Made by a program: the position numbers and the translations under genes. A stretch of 64,000 bases of DNA, from assembly GCA_033297205.1 (NCBI GenBank), contig MU859061.1, forward strand, positions 496,001 through 560,000. Reading direction: 5' to 3'. Every line of letters starts with the position of its first letter. The first letter of the stretch is position 1. Shown piece by piece: positions 44,301 to 55,809 of the stretch. Source of the stretch: Pseudoneurospora amorphoporcata. Lineage: Eukaryota; Ascomycota; Sordariomycetes; Sordariales; Sordariaceae. The notes under the pieces were generated by a model, which saw only the letters and a program-made list of their open reading frames with translations, was not told the DNA's origin and ran no database searches.

Positions 44301-44739
44301 GAGCTGTGGAAGATGGATAGTTTCGACGGGCCTCCGCACGGCTCTGTTGCGTTTCCTTTGCAAGCCATGCTGCACTGGGAGTCCTCGAGCTTGACGGCAG
44401 TGGTGGCAATGCTCTCTCCACAATAACACTCTTGTGCGTACTGTGTTCCGGCATACTGAAAGCCTCTTGCGGTACAAAAGGAGATGCAAGCTTCATTGGT
44501 CATATCATCATCGTCGGCATAGGCGGCCGCGCCAATGGTTCGGTCGACCTCGGTGTAGCATCCATCGTATTCCCAAACGCCTGGAAGATTGCTGGGCAGG
44601 ACGAGTTGAGAAAGTGTAAGTGGTAGCTAGGAACATGGTTAGACATTGTTCGTATCTGAACAAAGCAGTTGTCGAGGACAAAGCTTACTGAAGATAGTAA
44701 AAGGGAAGATAAAATGGTCCCTGCTTGAATAGCCCTCAT
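41317..44739 (-). CDS. WSC-domain glyoxal oxidase (copper radical oxidase), secreted
   Basis: Exons 44739-44689, 44626-44101 and 44051-41317 encode 1103 aa. A signal peptide (MRAIQAGTILSSLLLSS) is split by intron 1. Five WSC modules of ~90 aa follow. Each opens with a Trp/Tyr/Phe-x-GC motif (EYDGCY, HLGCYSE, WYGCRTE, YKGCWSE, YSGCYED) and contains ECYCG/QCFCG-type motifs and CGxGxRL. The C-terminal ~480 residues are a galactose/glyoxal-oxidase beta-propeller plus the C-terminal Ig-like domain. Predicted copper/radical residues: Cys669 (FCAGG), Tyr720 (GRWYPS), Tyr942-His943 (RMYHSE) and His1028 (STHGNS). The enzyme should oxidise small aldehydes with O2 to give H2O2, feeding extracellular peroxidases; the WSC modules probably bind wall or plant polysaccharide. 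Intron 2 splits ECF/CGN. Confidence 0.95.
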
Positions 44740-47700
44740 GTTGGGCAACTATTGTGTCCTATTACGGACTCCAGCACGACAACAAGTTCAAAGAGAAGGG
44801 ATACTGAATACGAAGGAAGCAATGACAACGACGGAGGCCATTGTAGCTATATATCTTGTATGGCCAGGTAACACCATGGCTGACAGCTTTAGACGAAGTC
44901 AGGCCGTGAGAATCAGAGATGGCAAGTACGAAGTACCAGTGACTTTTCCACATCTCTGGTTGGAAGAGCCCAACGGAAAGAGTGACAGGTACCATGGGGG
45001 CAAACGGGAGAACGACAGGTACCCTTGCGGCCTTTGTGGTGGTTGCCGGTAAGCGAAAAGCCAAGTTCTTGATGGGAGACGTGGGTATGGGATAAGGGAT
45101 TGTTGTCTGGTGGTGCCATGTGAACGCCGAGAGAGACTTCCAGTGTGGTGCCGTCTATCTCATCGTACCAGAGAGTGTGAGCTGCAATGGGCGATATTGC
45201 ACAGCCCATATTGCTTGCATGTCATGGAGCTGGGGGAAGGGGGGGGATCCCGACAGGGGTATATACATCGGCCATGGGACACACACCTGGGTTGGACGAG
45301 GGCAGCATTGTGTTGGGCCAGCCCGGGGAAAACATAGATATTTTGCAAGGGGAAATGTTTGTGAGTAGTGATGTATCCCAAAGAGCCAACATGGATTGAG
45401 ATAAGGTCATGAATTTTTTGACCATTTGACTTTGACGCAGCTGAAAGCCCATAGTGTCCTCACCAGAATATCTTGGCTCATGGAAATGCAAGGGGGAATA
45501 AGAAGTGGCATAGGTAGTGTAGCGGGCACCATGGGAGCAGCCGGTGGGTGTAGCGAGTACGGCATGATCCGTATAGGTAAGCTCAGCTAAGGTACATGAA
45601 CTCGCAGCCGTGTAGTGGAATCCAAGCAGTGGGTGAGCATGATTCCGAACCTACACGACAGGAAAACCGTATGGCAGGAGTACTCGCGAGACTCGTTGGC
45701 GGACAGGTGTTTGATGCTGTGTTACCACACTTGTGGCCTTGGTTGTAAGGGTAGTATTTCAGCATCATACTGCCGTGCTGGCCTGCTGCCCCTGCTGTGA
45801 ACGAGGCAACGGCTGCACTACAACCTGGGGATACCATTGTTCCGTTTCCGCCTCCATCCGTAAAGCTGGAGAAAGCTTATGGCAGGATCGGGTCATTCTC
45901 GGATGGCCGAGTTTCCATGCAGTAGACCCGGACTTTTGTAACAGTTGATGTGAAATTGACTGCAGCAGAGTGACCGACTCGTTGTCGACGGGACTCGTAT
46001 CACCCTGGTCGAGTTGTATGAGTGAGGTGAGTGGTGACTGGAGGTTGATGAGAGGCGATGAGGTAGGTGCTGACCCCATGGGTGGTATCCGAGGCTTTTG
46101 CACAGTGGCCAATCCTGTCCTCGAGAAATCAGCCCTCTACGATCGCTTCGGACCCTGACCAGAACCCTGCGAGAAGAAAAAGGAAACGTCAATAGCGAGT
46201 TGAGTTGCATCAAGATATCTGAGAACACTTGCCTGGGTCAGCCTTGACAGAGTGCCACCACAAGCCACACGAAGCCCTCTGGAATCACCGACCAATGTGT
46301 GCATTCCCAGCATTGGTTGGTATGGAAACACAACCGACCTCGCGGTCTGGCCTTGTGCCGCCATTGGGAAGCCGAGAGCTGCTTGTGGCGCACAGTTGCT
46401 GCTTGGTCATGGATCTGGTGATGGTGATGAATTTCAACAAGGTTGGTGTTGCAAGACATTTCAGTGCCCAAGTTGAAGATGGAGCAGTGGAGGCAGAGCT
46501 TTGGCCGGTGTGAGTGTCTCGCTCATCAGATTGTCTTGGTTGTCTCGAATATTTTTCCAATTCCTAGACAGTGGAAGCGGAAGGAAGCAGAGAACGAAGG
46601 AGGGCTTCCTGCCCTGTGAGTCCTGTGACCAGAGCTCTTGCTCTTTCCCAAAGTGTATTTCTTCATTCCTTCCCGCCTCCAGGCACACCGCGATTCTCCC
46701 ATCATGACGAGGGAGGTACCGGGCACCTTGCATACTGCAGTGGTCTTTCTCTCCTCCAATCCGAAAATTTCTGCACTTCATGTGCCTTCCCGGACTTTGA
46801 TTTTCGTCAAATTTTCGCTCATGACGGGATCCAGAGGCCGTTCCGGAACACCAGCCTATGACAAAAGAACACACACGTGCGCTCCGGACAATGCCACTTC
46901 CGTTCCAGTGTGATAAAGAGGGCATTGGCGCAACGCCATCTCGCTCTGCGCGATCGGTTGTTGGTTGTTCTGGTTCCTGATGGCATCCTCCTCGAGGTCA
47001 GATCACCACAGGTGTGTCGCCTGTTCCGTTCAATCTGTGACTGACGATTGCTCCGAAAAGAGCTGACCATCGAAAAGATTTTACGTCGATTAAACGAGCA
47101 TCACGATGAAACCTCAAACTGGAGCACGCCGCGGACCTCACCGAAAAAGATGTCGCTGTATGGTGTCTCTGCCACACCTTCTTGTCACCGTGGTTGTCGA
47201 GTGGAAGATCATGGCGTTGCCATGGTCAGTCTGGGGTTAGGGTTTTAGGAGCTTTGGCGGCTCTCTTGCCCCACCTTGTGAAGGATTGGTGGGTCCGCGC
47301 ATTGAAGCTTCTCTTCCTTCTCTCTGCAACCCTCATCAGTTTCATCCTAACAACTGTGATAACTGTGCTACAGCTCGACTGACTTTTCTCTTATTCTTCC
47401 AAGTTCACAGAATAATGATACCCCAAAGCGCAGCCCAAGCTCAGCCCATCGATAATCACTGAAATGGAACGCGGGGCACCTCAGCGACACCGGCGCTTCA
47501 AGGCTGCTCGGACAACCCCACCATCACCAACTGACGACTCCATTAATTGACCCATGAAGAAGTTCTTGCGTCAACCATCAGCTGAACCTTGCTTCACCTG
47601 CCAAGCTTAGGGGCGCCACCTTGTCGTCGATATCTCGCTTTGGGCTACCTCTAGGGGAAAGAAGCCCATCAAAGCTCGAAAGAGAGAATGCTGGCCAAGC

Positions 47701-50700
47701 ATCTCTAACAACATCAATGTCAGCCTCGGTGGTTCTTAAGTCCGAGTTGTCATCTGGTTCTCTCCGTCACCAAGAGCTGACGCCTCAAGAAAACAAACTG
47801 CAAGATCTCGGATAATGGACTGCATACGATTCGCACTTTTAACCACAAACAAGGCGGTCAAGTCAACATCGCCATCACGGGAGCCTGCAGAATCAGCATC
47901 TTGCCATATTCCACAGCTCAGCACCGCCAAAAGCAACGAGAAATATCCGGGGTCAACTCAGCAGCAAATGAACTTCCTTCCCCCACGGCTTCTGTACCAC
48001 TCTCCCTATTTTTGGGCAAAGTCCGCTCAAGCCACCTTTATCAATACAACATTTTGAACCTTGGGCTTGGGATCGTGAACAGCCTACCATCAATCCAAAT
48101 GGGAGTTGGACGTCGGCCGTCGAGTGTAACCCACTCTTTTGGGAAGAATCCTTCGGCCCAATAACCGCTTACTCCCTTTATCGCATTCACCACTTCGTAT
48201 CACGACCGAGCAAGCATCAGGTCCCCGCAAGACGTCCTTCTTTGACATGAACTGACACCTTAGAATAGGTCTGAAAGGGCTGCATGAATGGCTCTTTGCA
48301 GCTGTCTCCACGGCATACACCAACGGCCGTTTAAGTCAGTTCTTGTGCGACCAGCTTCTTTGACCGCAACCCATAGGAACAGCCTCCAAAGTCGGAGTTA
48401 CCTTACCATTAGGTCACACAAAGACCTATCACAAGACTTTATTGCCATGAGCCTACCTCAACGTCTTATCACCAAGCATCCTATCACACAGAGCGTCTCA
48501 GCCAGTCAAGTGTCTTCATCATTATTCTATCTCATTTCGGATGCCTATATCAGGAAGCCTATCAACCATCCCAGACACTTCCACACCGCGATGCGTCGTT
48601 GCCCGGAAAACTCGTAACTGCTATTTGCAAGGCATAATGCACACTGGTCACAACTCTGCACTTGATGTTCAAAGGTTGAATTTGACAGCTTTGGTGACGG
48701 ACGTACCCCGACTCTGTGGTGTATCCCAAGCTCTCGAGTCCCGATTTGAGCTCACCACGGGGGAGAGATGTTCATTTCGTAGAACATGTGTCGAGGTATG
48801 ATTTGACTGCAAACAACAATCTCTCAGCCTACCGACCGGCCGACTGTAGGATGACTTCCAGGAAAGCATATGCAGTCCTTCAAGACACTGGCCGGCATTA
48901 TCCTCAGCGCTGGTGGTGCGAGGCTTCATCGGACTTACACCGTCTGACTGCTTATATTACCTAAATTGCATCGTATTGCCACTGCTAACCTACCTTCCTT
49001 CGCAAACATGGCGCGAGTTCATACCAAACACGCCCAAACATCGCATGGCTTTGCAGTGTCGGATATTGTTCTTGATTCGGCTTGGCGCTGAAGTTCTCTG
49101 GCTGCCAGTTCCTCTGCCACTACGATGCCTTATGGGTGACATGAATCCCAATGCCCGAACGCAAATGTTTCTATTTTAGCTTGTTAACTGACGACAAGGG
49201 CACGTTCTCAATCTGTTCAGCCGGATAACCCACCTTGAGCTATCACGCTGGATAACCGCCCCCGCACCGGATGGGTAGCCTTACGGCTGGCTTCACCGAG
49301 CATTCCGGCCACCTACACCGGGCCGTTGCCGAACCAAAACTAAATCTACCACGGTCTGTGTTGCAGTTGACCGCGGGGGAGCGCATCGTGTATCTGTTGT
49401 CGGTGCGGAATTCGGCAGGTATTTCCTCGACCATCCAACCTCAGCTGCGCAAGCCCTGTCAGCCCTGAACCCCTGCTGGGCGATGAGAGCGATGGGACCT
49501 TTCACTCTGCTGTATAAGCTGCCAAGTTTTTTCGGGCGGTTTCTAGTTTCGGTCGGTGTGCAAGAATTGCTTGACTCACCTTAAACAGCAGTTGCGACAT
49601 GGCTCAAGACTGTCTCGGCATACAATTGCAGGATCTTCCAGCACGGTACAACAATAGGAAACAAGACGGATTTGCCACCAAGCCCCCATTCTTTCTCCAG
49701 AACGCCAACGCAAGCCTCCCTAGTTGCTTTTATTGGGGGGGCTTGCTATCGTGGCGTCTTCTGGACTCTTATCCTCGACGATGTATTGCAAAAGTTGACG
49801 ACGAACGACACATCACGATGAGCTGCAGGAACGACATTTTGATATGTATGATATCTTGCCCCTGCCTAGTCGAGGCGACTAACAATCAGATAGCGTAGTG
49901 TGCAAGCCATCACATGCGTCAGTCAGACTATCGAGGAATATCCCAATCTCTCCTCATGGGCTTCAAAAGAAGCTTCTTATCGCCCAACGGTCAAGCTCAG
50001 CGCTAGTGGCAGACTAACGAGTATAGGAAGACGAACTACTACCACTAGGCGAATCAACAGAGACACCACGACACCCTCCTGCGGTCAATGGTTAGGACAC
50101 AGGATGATGAATTGTCCAATGCGTGTCCCATGAGCTGAGCGTAAAATATCTTATCGACAGTCAAATGTGCCTGCTTCGTTTTCCGAGAAAAGTCAGCGTT
50201 GTAGTGCGCTGGTGCAAGTGGTGAGATATTACGGGTTTGATCGGTTTAAGCTGACATCTCGCTTTCCCATTTAACCTACATACATGTACTCGCCTTTGTC
50301 GCATTTTTCAGTATCGTTGTATGACTTTGCGTATCAGTACAATATCCTGATCGAGCGTAGGCGTGGAAACTGACAACGTGGGGGCAAGAAGGTTACCTGT
50401 GACAATGGGATTCAAAGCCAGCGATTTCTAACTACTTTTTTTTTTTTTTTTTATTGCCTCCTTTGCTCTCAACAAGTATGAACAAAGCGAACTTCTGTAA
50501 CTTGGCAAAGCATAGGTTGAATACCAAGTCATTCAGTATTCTAGCAATTTTCTACAATCGTCAGGGCCAGAATAGGCGACGGTGAGACATGGAACAAATT
50601 GGTCTCCAGCACAGCTCGCACCCCTTAACCCAGAATACACCAAAGAAGGCAAATTGGCCGATCCCCATATCATGTTCCATCTTCAATCATCTCCCACATG

Positions 50701-51184
50701 CTTCCGGCTGGTGAGAGGGATAGAATTCCCTCCAACTACAGCCTATGTCTATACTGAAACTATACCAGGTCAGGCGGCGACCCAATAGAAAACTAGAGTC
50801 CAGAACTTTGCCTCATCTCGATCATCTGAATCGCAGTTGAGCGAGGCATGAAGCACACTGACTGACATGCACATGGTAGCTGAAAGCAGTATTCTTCCAA
50901 TGGAGCAGACCCAGCATAAGGTAACATGGAGGTCAGGTTCGACAAGCCAAGTCATCAGTAGCCTTTCACCGGGGCCGGCGCCGGCGTGCGACCCACCGGA
51001 GAGGAATCCGAGAAGTGGGGTGCTGCAAACCGAACGGAAGTGGAGCAGACCCAAATTACAAACGGAACGGGCCGAGCGGGTCCAGTACTGTACGGAGTTT
51101 TGGCAACCGGCAAAAGTCTGCGAGTGGGTCCCGCGCCAAATTTTCACACGTGCACAGACCACCAGCGACATCTCCAGGAGAGGG

Positions 51185-51190
51185 TATAAA
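51185..51190 (+). promoter_or_regulatory. TATA box candidate
   Basis: GGGTATAAAACC lies 58 bases before the ATG of the micro-ORF candidate. It is among the clearest TATA-type sequences upstream of a possible start in this tract. Activity is not demonstrable here. Confidence 0.4.
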
Positions 51191-51247
51191 ACCTCGTCCC
51201 TCCCTCCCGCAATTTTAGGTTTCCCTTTTCTCTTTTTTTTTTTCTTC

Positions 51248-51389
51248 ATGTCGACAATACTTCAGTGAGTCACCCCCCCTACTATTGGGATCTTCAGCCT
51301 TTCGTCAGGAACAGCAATACTAACCAACCCACCCACCCACCAACAGGAGAATCATTTCTATAGTATTTGTCCTCTTTTGTGTTCCCTAA
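51248..51389 (+). CDS. Candidate spliced micro-ORF (19-aa hydrophobic peptide)
   Basis: ATG at 51248; exons 51248-51264 and 51347-51389. The 82-nt intron is near-ideal: GTGAGT donor, AATACTAAC branch sequence, CCAACAG acceptor. The spliced frame reads MSTILQRIISIVFVLFCVP, a potential single membrane helix. Without splicing the ATG stops after six codons. The intron strongly suggests that a spliced transcript exists; whether the peptide is made, or the transcript is non-coding or a leader for something else, is open. No downstream plus-strand gene follows before the minus-strand gene ending at 52424. Confidence 0.3.
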
Positions 51390-52423
51390 AGGAGCTACAG
51401 ATCCCACCCGGGTTGATGATCAATATCCTCGTTTCCCAACAGTGAGGTCCTTTTTTTTTTTACTCTCGCCCTGCCTGCAAAGGTGGCGGTCTTTTTTCGA
51501 AAGGGAAGGGCTGTATAGAGAGTGGCGATGATCTGTACCCTGCACTCGGGGTCTGCCTTCGGGCGCTTGAGCAGGGTGGGTTTCGATGGAAGTCTGACCG
51601 GCTTTACATCAAACTACTTTTTTTTTTTTTTTCGTTGTGCTCTTGGGTTTCTTACAAAGAGGCTTGGGACGCGAGGAAGAAAATGGGGGAAGAAAGACAT
51701 GGGTGTCTGCGCGCGATTTGCGACTTGTGAGTTGGGACTACTACACTACTGGTGAATGGGAACGGTCCGCTGGTTGTGTTCTGCCAGTGGGTGCTGGATA
51801 CCAGGGCACTGCCGGACAGGTTGCGATCACACTCGAGGCCCTGTCGTCGCTGAGGTCTGAACCGGCGCTGCCGCCCTTGGAGGTAATCTCCAGCATGCCG
51901 CGTTCGCTGCTCATTTCGGAATCTTGGGACGGTGGCTCCTCGCTGCTGTTGTTGTTGTTGTTGTTGCTGTTGCTCTTTCTGCTGCCTTGTCAGAAGCGTT
52001 TCGAGCCCAGACGATTACTGGGTTCTTCTGGCGTTCCTTGGAGATTGGGCGTGGTAGTCGGTAGAACTCATGACAAACGCTACAACAGAACTTGGCTCAT
52101 CTTCCCTTGACGATCACGTCCGAGTCCGTGAACATCGATGGGTCAGTTGATGCGCGCCTCATACGTGAAGATTAAGAGGCAACCCCATTCTCTCTTGACC
52201 GTCGTCTTGTTAAGGATTTAACATTGTCGAACCGAACGTTCACTAAATGTCGAGTCTCTCCATTCGTAGAACATTTTCACACTTTGGGCTACGTAACATG
52301 GCACCACGCACTCGTTGATATCCTCCAGCATTGGTAATCACCGTCATTATCGTTATTCTGCACTCTGCTCATGCTAACGGTAGAAGAGCAACCTTTTCTC
52401 GGGACCAAAAGAAGATGCTCTAG

Positions 52424-55400
52424 CTACTCCCCAAAATACACATGAACCACCTCCCCGGATTCCCGATATACATGTACCACCTCACCAGATTCACAACTAC
52501 CGGTAGACCTACCATCATCAGATGGCTCCAGTAATCGACCACGACGAGACGCAGGCCACGCCGGCCAACTATCCCTCACTTCTACTCCCACCTCAATCTC
52601 CCCGTCAACTTCCACCTGCCCTTCCACCCTCGCCTTCTCTTCCGCTTCCTCTGTTACCTCCCCTATCACCTCCACTTCCTCTTCTACCTTCTCTATCTTG
52701 CTGGTGGTGCTCTCAACACCGCTGACCCTCTTGCTCCCCGGTTCCGTCACTTCGTCAATAATCCATAACTGTGTCCCCCCCTTCATGTCTCTCGACTCCT
52801 TCCTCGGCGACGTAGGCCAGCTATACCTCACTTCTTCATCTTCATCCTCCATTCCCACTTTTTCTTGCGCCTCTTTCGGTTCATCATTCACCTCTTCTTC
52901 CACTTCTCCCACCTCCACTTCCTCTTCCCCCTTGTCTTCCATATTCTCGCTGGAAGAGCCCCCTAGAGGTAGACTTAAACAACTCGCGCTGCTCCCTCTC
53001 TTTATGTATACGTTAACCACCTCACCCGATATACGACTACCAGCACAATCCTCATCAGGCAACGCCAGAGGCAGTAGTCTTCCTGGCGATGCTGGGAACA
53101 CAGGAGTGGTAAGCAATACAGGCCAAGTATCCCTCATCACATCTTCCATCCTGTCTTCTCCCTTGTCAGTCTCGCTGGACACACCACTCCCCCTCTTTTC
53201 CTCATCCACATCCTCTCCTACATCCTCTTCCTCCTGATCGTCCACATCATCTTCCTCCTCCTTTTCAACCTCTTCTCCTACATCGCCTTCCACATCCTCC
53301 ATCACTTCCTCGATAGACAATGCACGCCCAACACCACTCCCCCTCTTACTCCCTGGCTCCGTAACCTCGTCAATAATCGATAACTGCGTCTTGGCCGTCT
53401 CCCTCAATCCCTTCTTTTGCCTCCTCTTCTTCTTCTCTTTCTCCTTACAATCCCTACAATTTCCGCACTTCGCATTCTCAACCAACCTATTAGAATTATA
53501 CCACCCAACAACCCCTTGATGTTGCCACGGAGGAGGAGGAGGATCCTGAGACGGATCCTGACTTGTTCTTCCCTCCAGGTCCTCCTCGTCTTCATCCTGC
53601 GCAGCCCCCCGAGAGGAGTACTTGGATCCGTATCTTGCGCGTCTTACGAGCCTGACCAGGTTGGACGGACAAAAGCGAGCTAGTTGGTGCGTTATGCCCG
53701 TCAGACCGGCTATGCCCGCCATGAATACGGTCCAAGGTCTCGGCAGTTTTAGCCGGGACGAGTCCAAGCCGCTTAAGCTACCACCCCCAGGACTACCAGC
53801 ACCAGAGGCAGAACTAGATGCAGAACCACCACCAGAACCACCATGCCTTGCACCACCATCACCACCAGCCCCAGCCCCAGCCCGAGCCCGAGCCTCAGAA
53901 TCATACTGTTCACCCCCAGGACTTGAACTCGGAGGACTCGACCCCGGACTCGGACTCCTCCGTCTCTCAACGCTCAACACCCTCCTCACATACCACCTCG
54001 AAAAAACGCACCAACTCGCAAGACAAGCCAAGATACCGCCGATGATGGACCCCGTTACCACAACAGCTGTGATCCACTTCTTGTTCTTATCACATTTTAC
54101 CGTCATGTCTCGGTCTCCATCACCATCTTCTGCGTTTGCGCAATCAGTTCCAGGTTGCATGGAACTGTCAATGTCAGTGTCAGTTGGAGTGGCCGTGCCC
54201 GTGTTGGTGTTGGTGTTGGTGCCAGAACTGTCGACGGGGTCAGTGTTGGTGGGGATGGGGAAAGTTGTAAATGATGGTAAAGGAGAGATGATAGGAGCAA
54301 CAGTATCAGTACCGGCGGTCTGGGTGTTGCTAGTGTCGATGATAGTGGTGGCAATGGCGTTGGAAGTGCCAGCGCTCGTGCTAGTGGCGGCGGCAGTGGC
54401 AGTGGCAGTCTCGAATGGACCGTATTCCTCCGACCTAGGGGGAGTATTAGGATCGTCTTCTTCCTCATCTCCTTCCTCTGCCCCTGACAGTTTATCTTGC
54501 CCTGGTACCCCCTTTTGTTTTTGTGTTGTTACCGGTAGAACGACGGAAGGCGATGATGCCTGGCTGGTAGGGCGAACGGCAGTTATCGTGATCAAAGTGT
54601 GAATAGTAGCAGTGGTACTCCAAGAAACGCTGGTGGAAGTCCTGAGAGGAATGTTATTTTGCATCACAGTCCTAGTCTCCACCAGCATCATCATCCCTGC
54701 TCCTCCTCCTCCTCCTCCTCCTCCTCCCGTGTCCGGCCCCGTCGGCAGGGCAGCCAAAGGCATACCCATGGCCGCGTAAATGACATTCTGAGGATCCCAC
54801 CCCACGCTTTTGTCGTACAACGGCCGGCAACCAATATTGGCGAATCGTGCCGGTCCTGTTGCAGCTGTCGGTGGTTTCGCGACGTAAGGTGCGAGGGTGA
54901 TGGTCATGGTCATGCAGACGGAGGGCGTGAAGGCAAAGGTGCGGGTAGGATTGGGTGCGTATCCGCCGTCGAAGCTGCTCGTAGAAGGGGGTGCTATTTA
55001 GCTGGGAAACAGATAACACGACAGAGGCAAAAAAGAATGTCTAGAAGAGGAAAGGGACACCAGCCAGGGAAGAAAATAGGAAAAGGATGGTGTTGTAAAA
55101 GAGGAGCGTGGGAAAGTGGAAAAGAAGACGGAGGATGGAATACCTATGGATAGAGGATAGGCTATGAAAAAAAAGGAGGAAAATAAGAGCGCGCACACAC
55201 CATGTCTCCCGACTCCCATTATCATACTCTACCACCTCGTAGTGGTCTTTATAATTATACCTCAGATCGTGAGCGGTACTCGTATATTCCTTGGTACACT
55301 TTGTCGGAATCGGGCAGTCGTTGTTGGAATACTGGCCAAATTTGCAGGCCGCTTGGAAAGTGGAGGAAGTCACCCAATAGTGGGAATCATCGACGGTGAG

Positions 55401-55809
55401 GTGCGTTACTGTTCATATTGTCGTCGTGGTGTTAGTTTAACTAACCTGTAGCTTTGATGGAGTGAGAGGTATGTGAGATCCCACCAGACAGGAGGGCATG
55501 TGGAAGGTTGGGGATGCGGGTTAAGGGAATTGGGAGGGGAGGGACCATTGATGTTAGTGCGTGAGAAGTCGACTTACCGCGAGAAGCCTTCTCATCGACC
55601 CAGTACCCAACATGTTTCATATCCTGTTTGTTGAAAGTGTAGTTGGTGGTTGCTGAGACGAGGACGGTCAAGTGGGCGAGGAGGAGCGCTCGCAAGAAGA
55701 TTGTATGCGATGCCCATGGTAGAGGCAATCGTCGCAGTAGCCGTCGTCCTTTTTCTCGTTGTCGTCGTGATCTGGGGTCCAACAGTAAAGAGAGTTTGTC
55801 CCCTCTCAT
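52424..55809 (-). CDS. Mucin-like single-pass membrane protein with duplicated acidic cytoplasmic module
   Basis: Exons 55809-55578, 55408-55201 and 54974-52424 encode 996 aa. Intron 1 (GTAAGT, GAACAG) joins ASR/VTHLTV; intron 2 (GTGTGT, GAGCAG) joins SRET/CFDGG; both preserve frame. The N-terminus is basic, then has a signal-anchor-like helix (HTIFLRALLLAHLTVLVSA). The ectodomain has paired Cys (AACKFGQY, NDCPIPTKC, CFDGGYAP, SVCMTMT, NIGCRPLYD), a Gly9 run and Ser/Thr-rich mucin-like sequence. A TM helix lies at about 447-470, followed by Arg-rich stop-transfer sequence. The cytoplasmic tail is very acidic and contains two diverged ~150-residue modules, each with IIDEVTEPGSKR-SGV, RD(T/S)WP and SGEVV(N/H)VY. 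It resembles a wall or surface sensor by topology only; I recognise no named family. Confidence 0.8.

Larger units (their letters stand above)
44740..52423. other. 7.7-kb gene-poor tract
   Basis: The largest gap in the window. Many frames of 60-160 codons occur on all strands, but most start at non-ATG codons and none shows family signatures or codon periodicity I can trust. It is not obviously AT-rich, so it does not look like heavily RIP-mutated repeat. No LTR, transposase or reverse-transcriptase motif was found. It contains a spliced micro-ORF candidate near 51.2-51.4 kb, a (TTG)n run at about 51940-51965, and T runs near 50440, 51232, 51450 and 51622. Confidence 0.55.

Noticed and set aside
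44740..52423. RIP-degraded transposon island
   Set aside because: The tract lacks the strong AT/TpA enrichment and repeat structure expected of RIP-mutated elements, and no transposon protein remnants were found.
53622..54602. 326-codon plus-strand frame
   Set aside because: Shadow of the mucin-like gene; the minus strand has spliced exons, a signal-anchor, a TM helix and ordered repeats.
55409..55449. Alternative 37-nt intron (GTTAGT to AACAG) in the mucin-like gene
   Set aside because: It also preserves frame, but 37 nt is below the usual minimum for fungal introns; the larger intron 55577-55409 is preferred.
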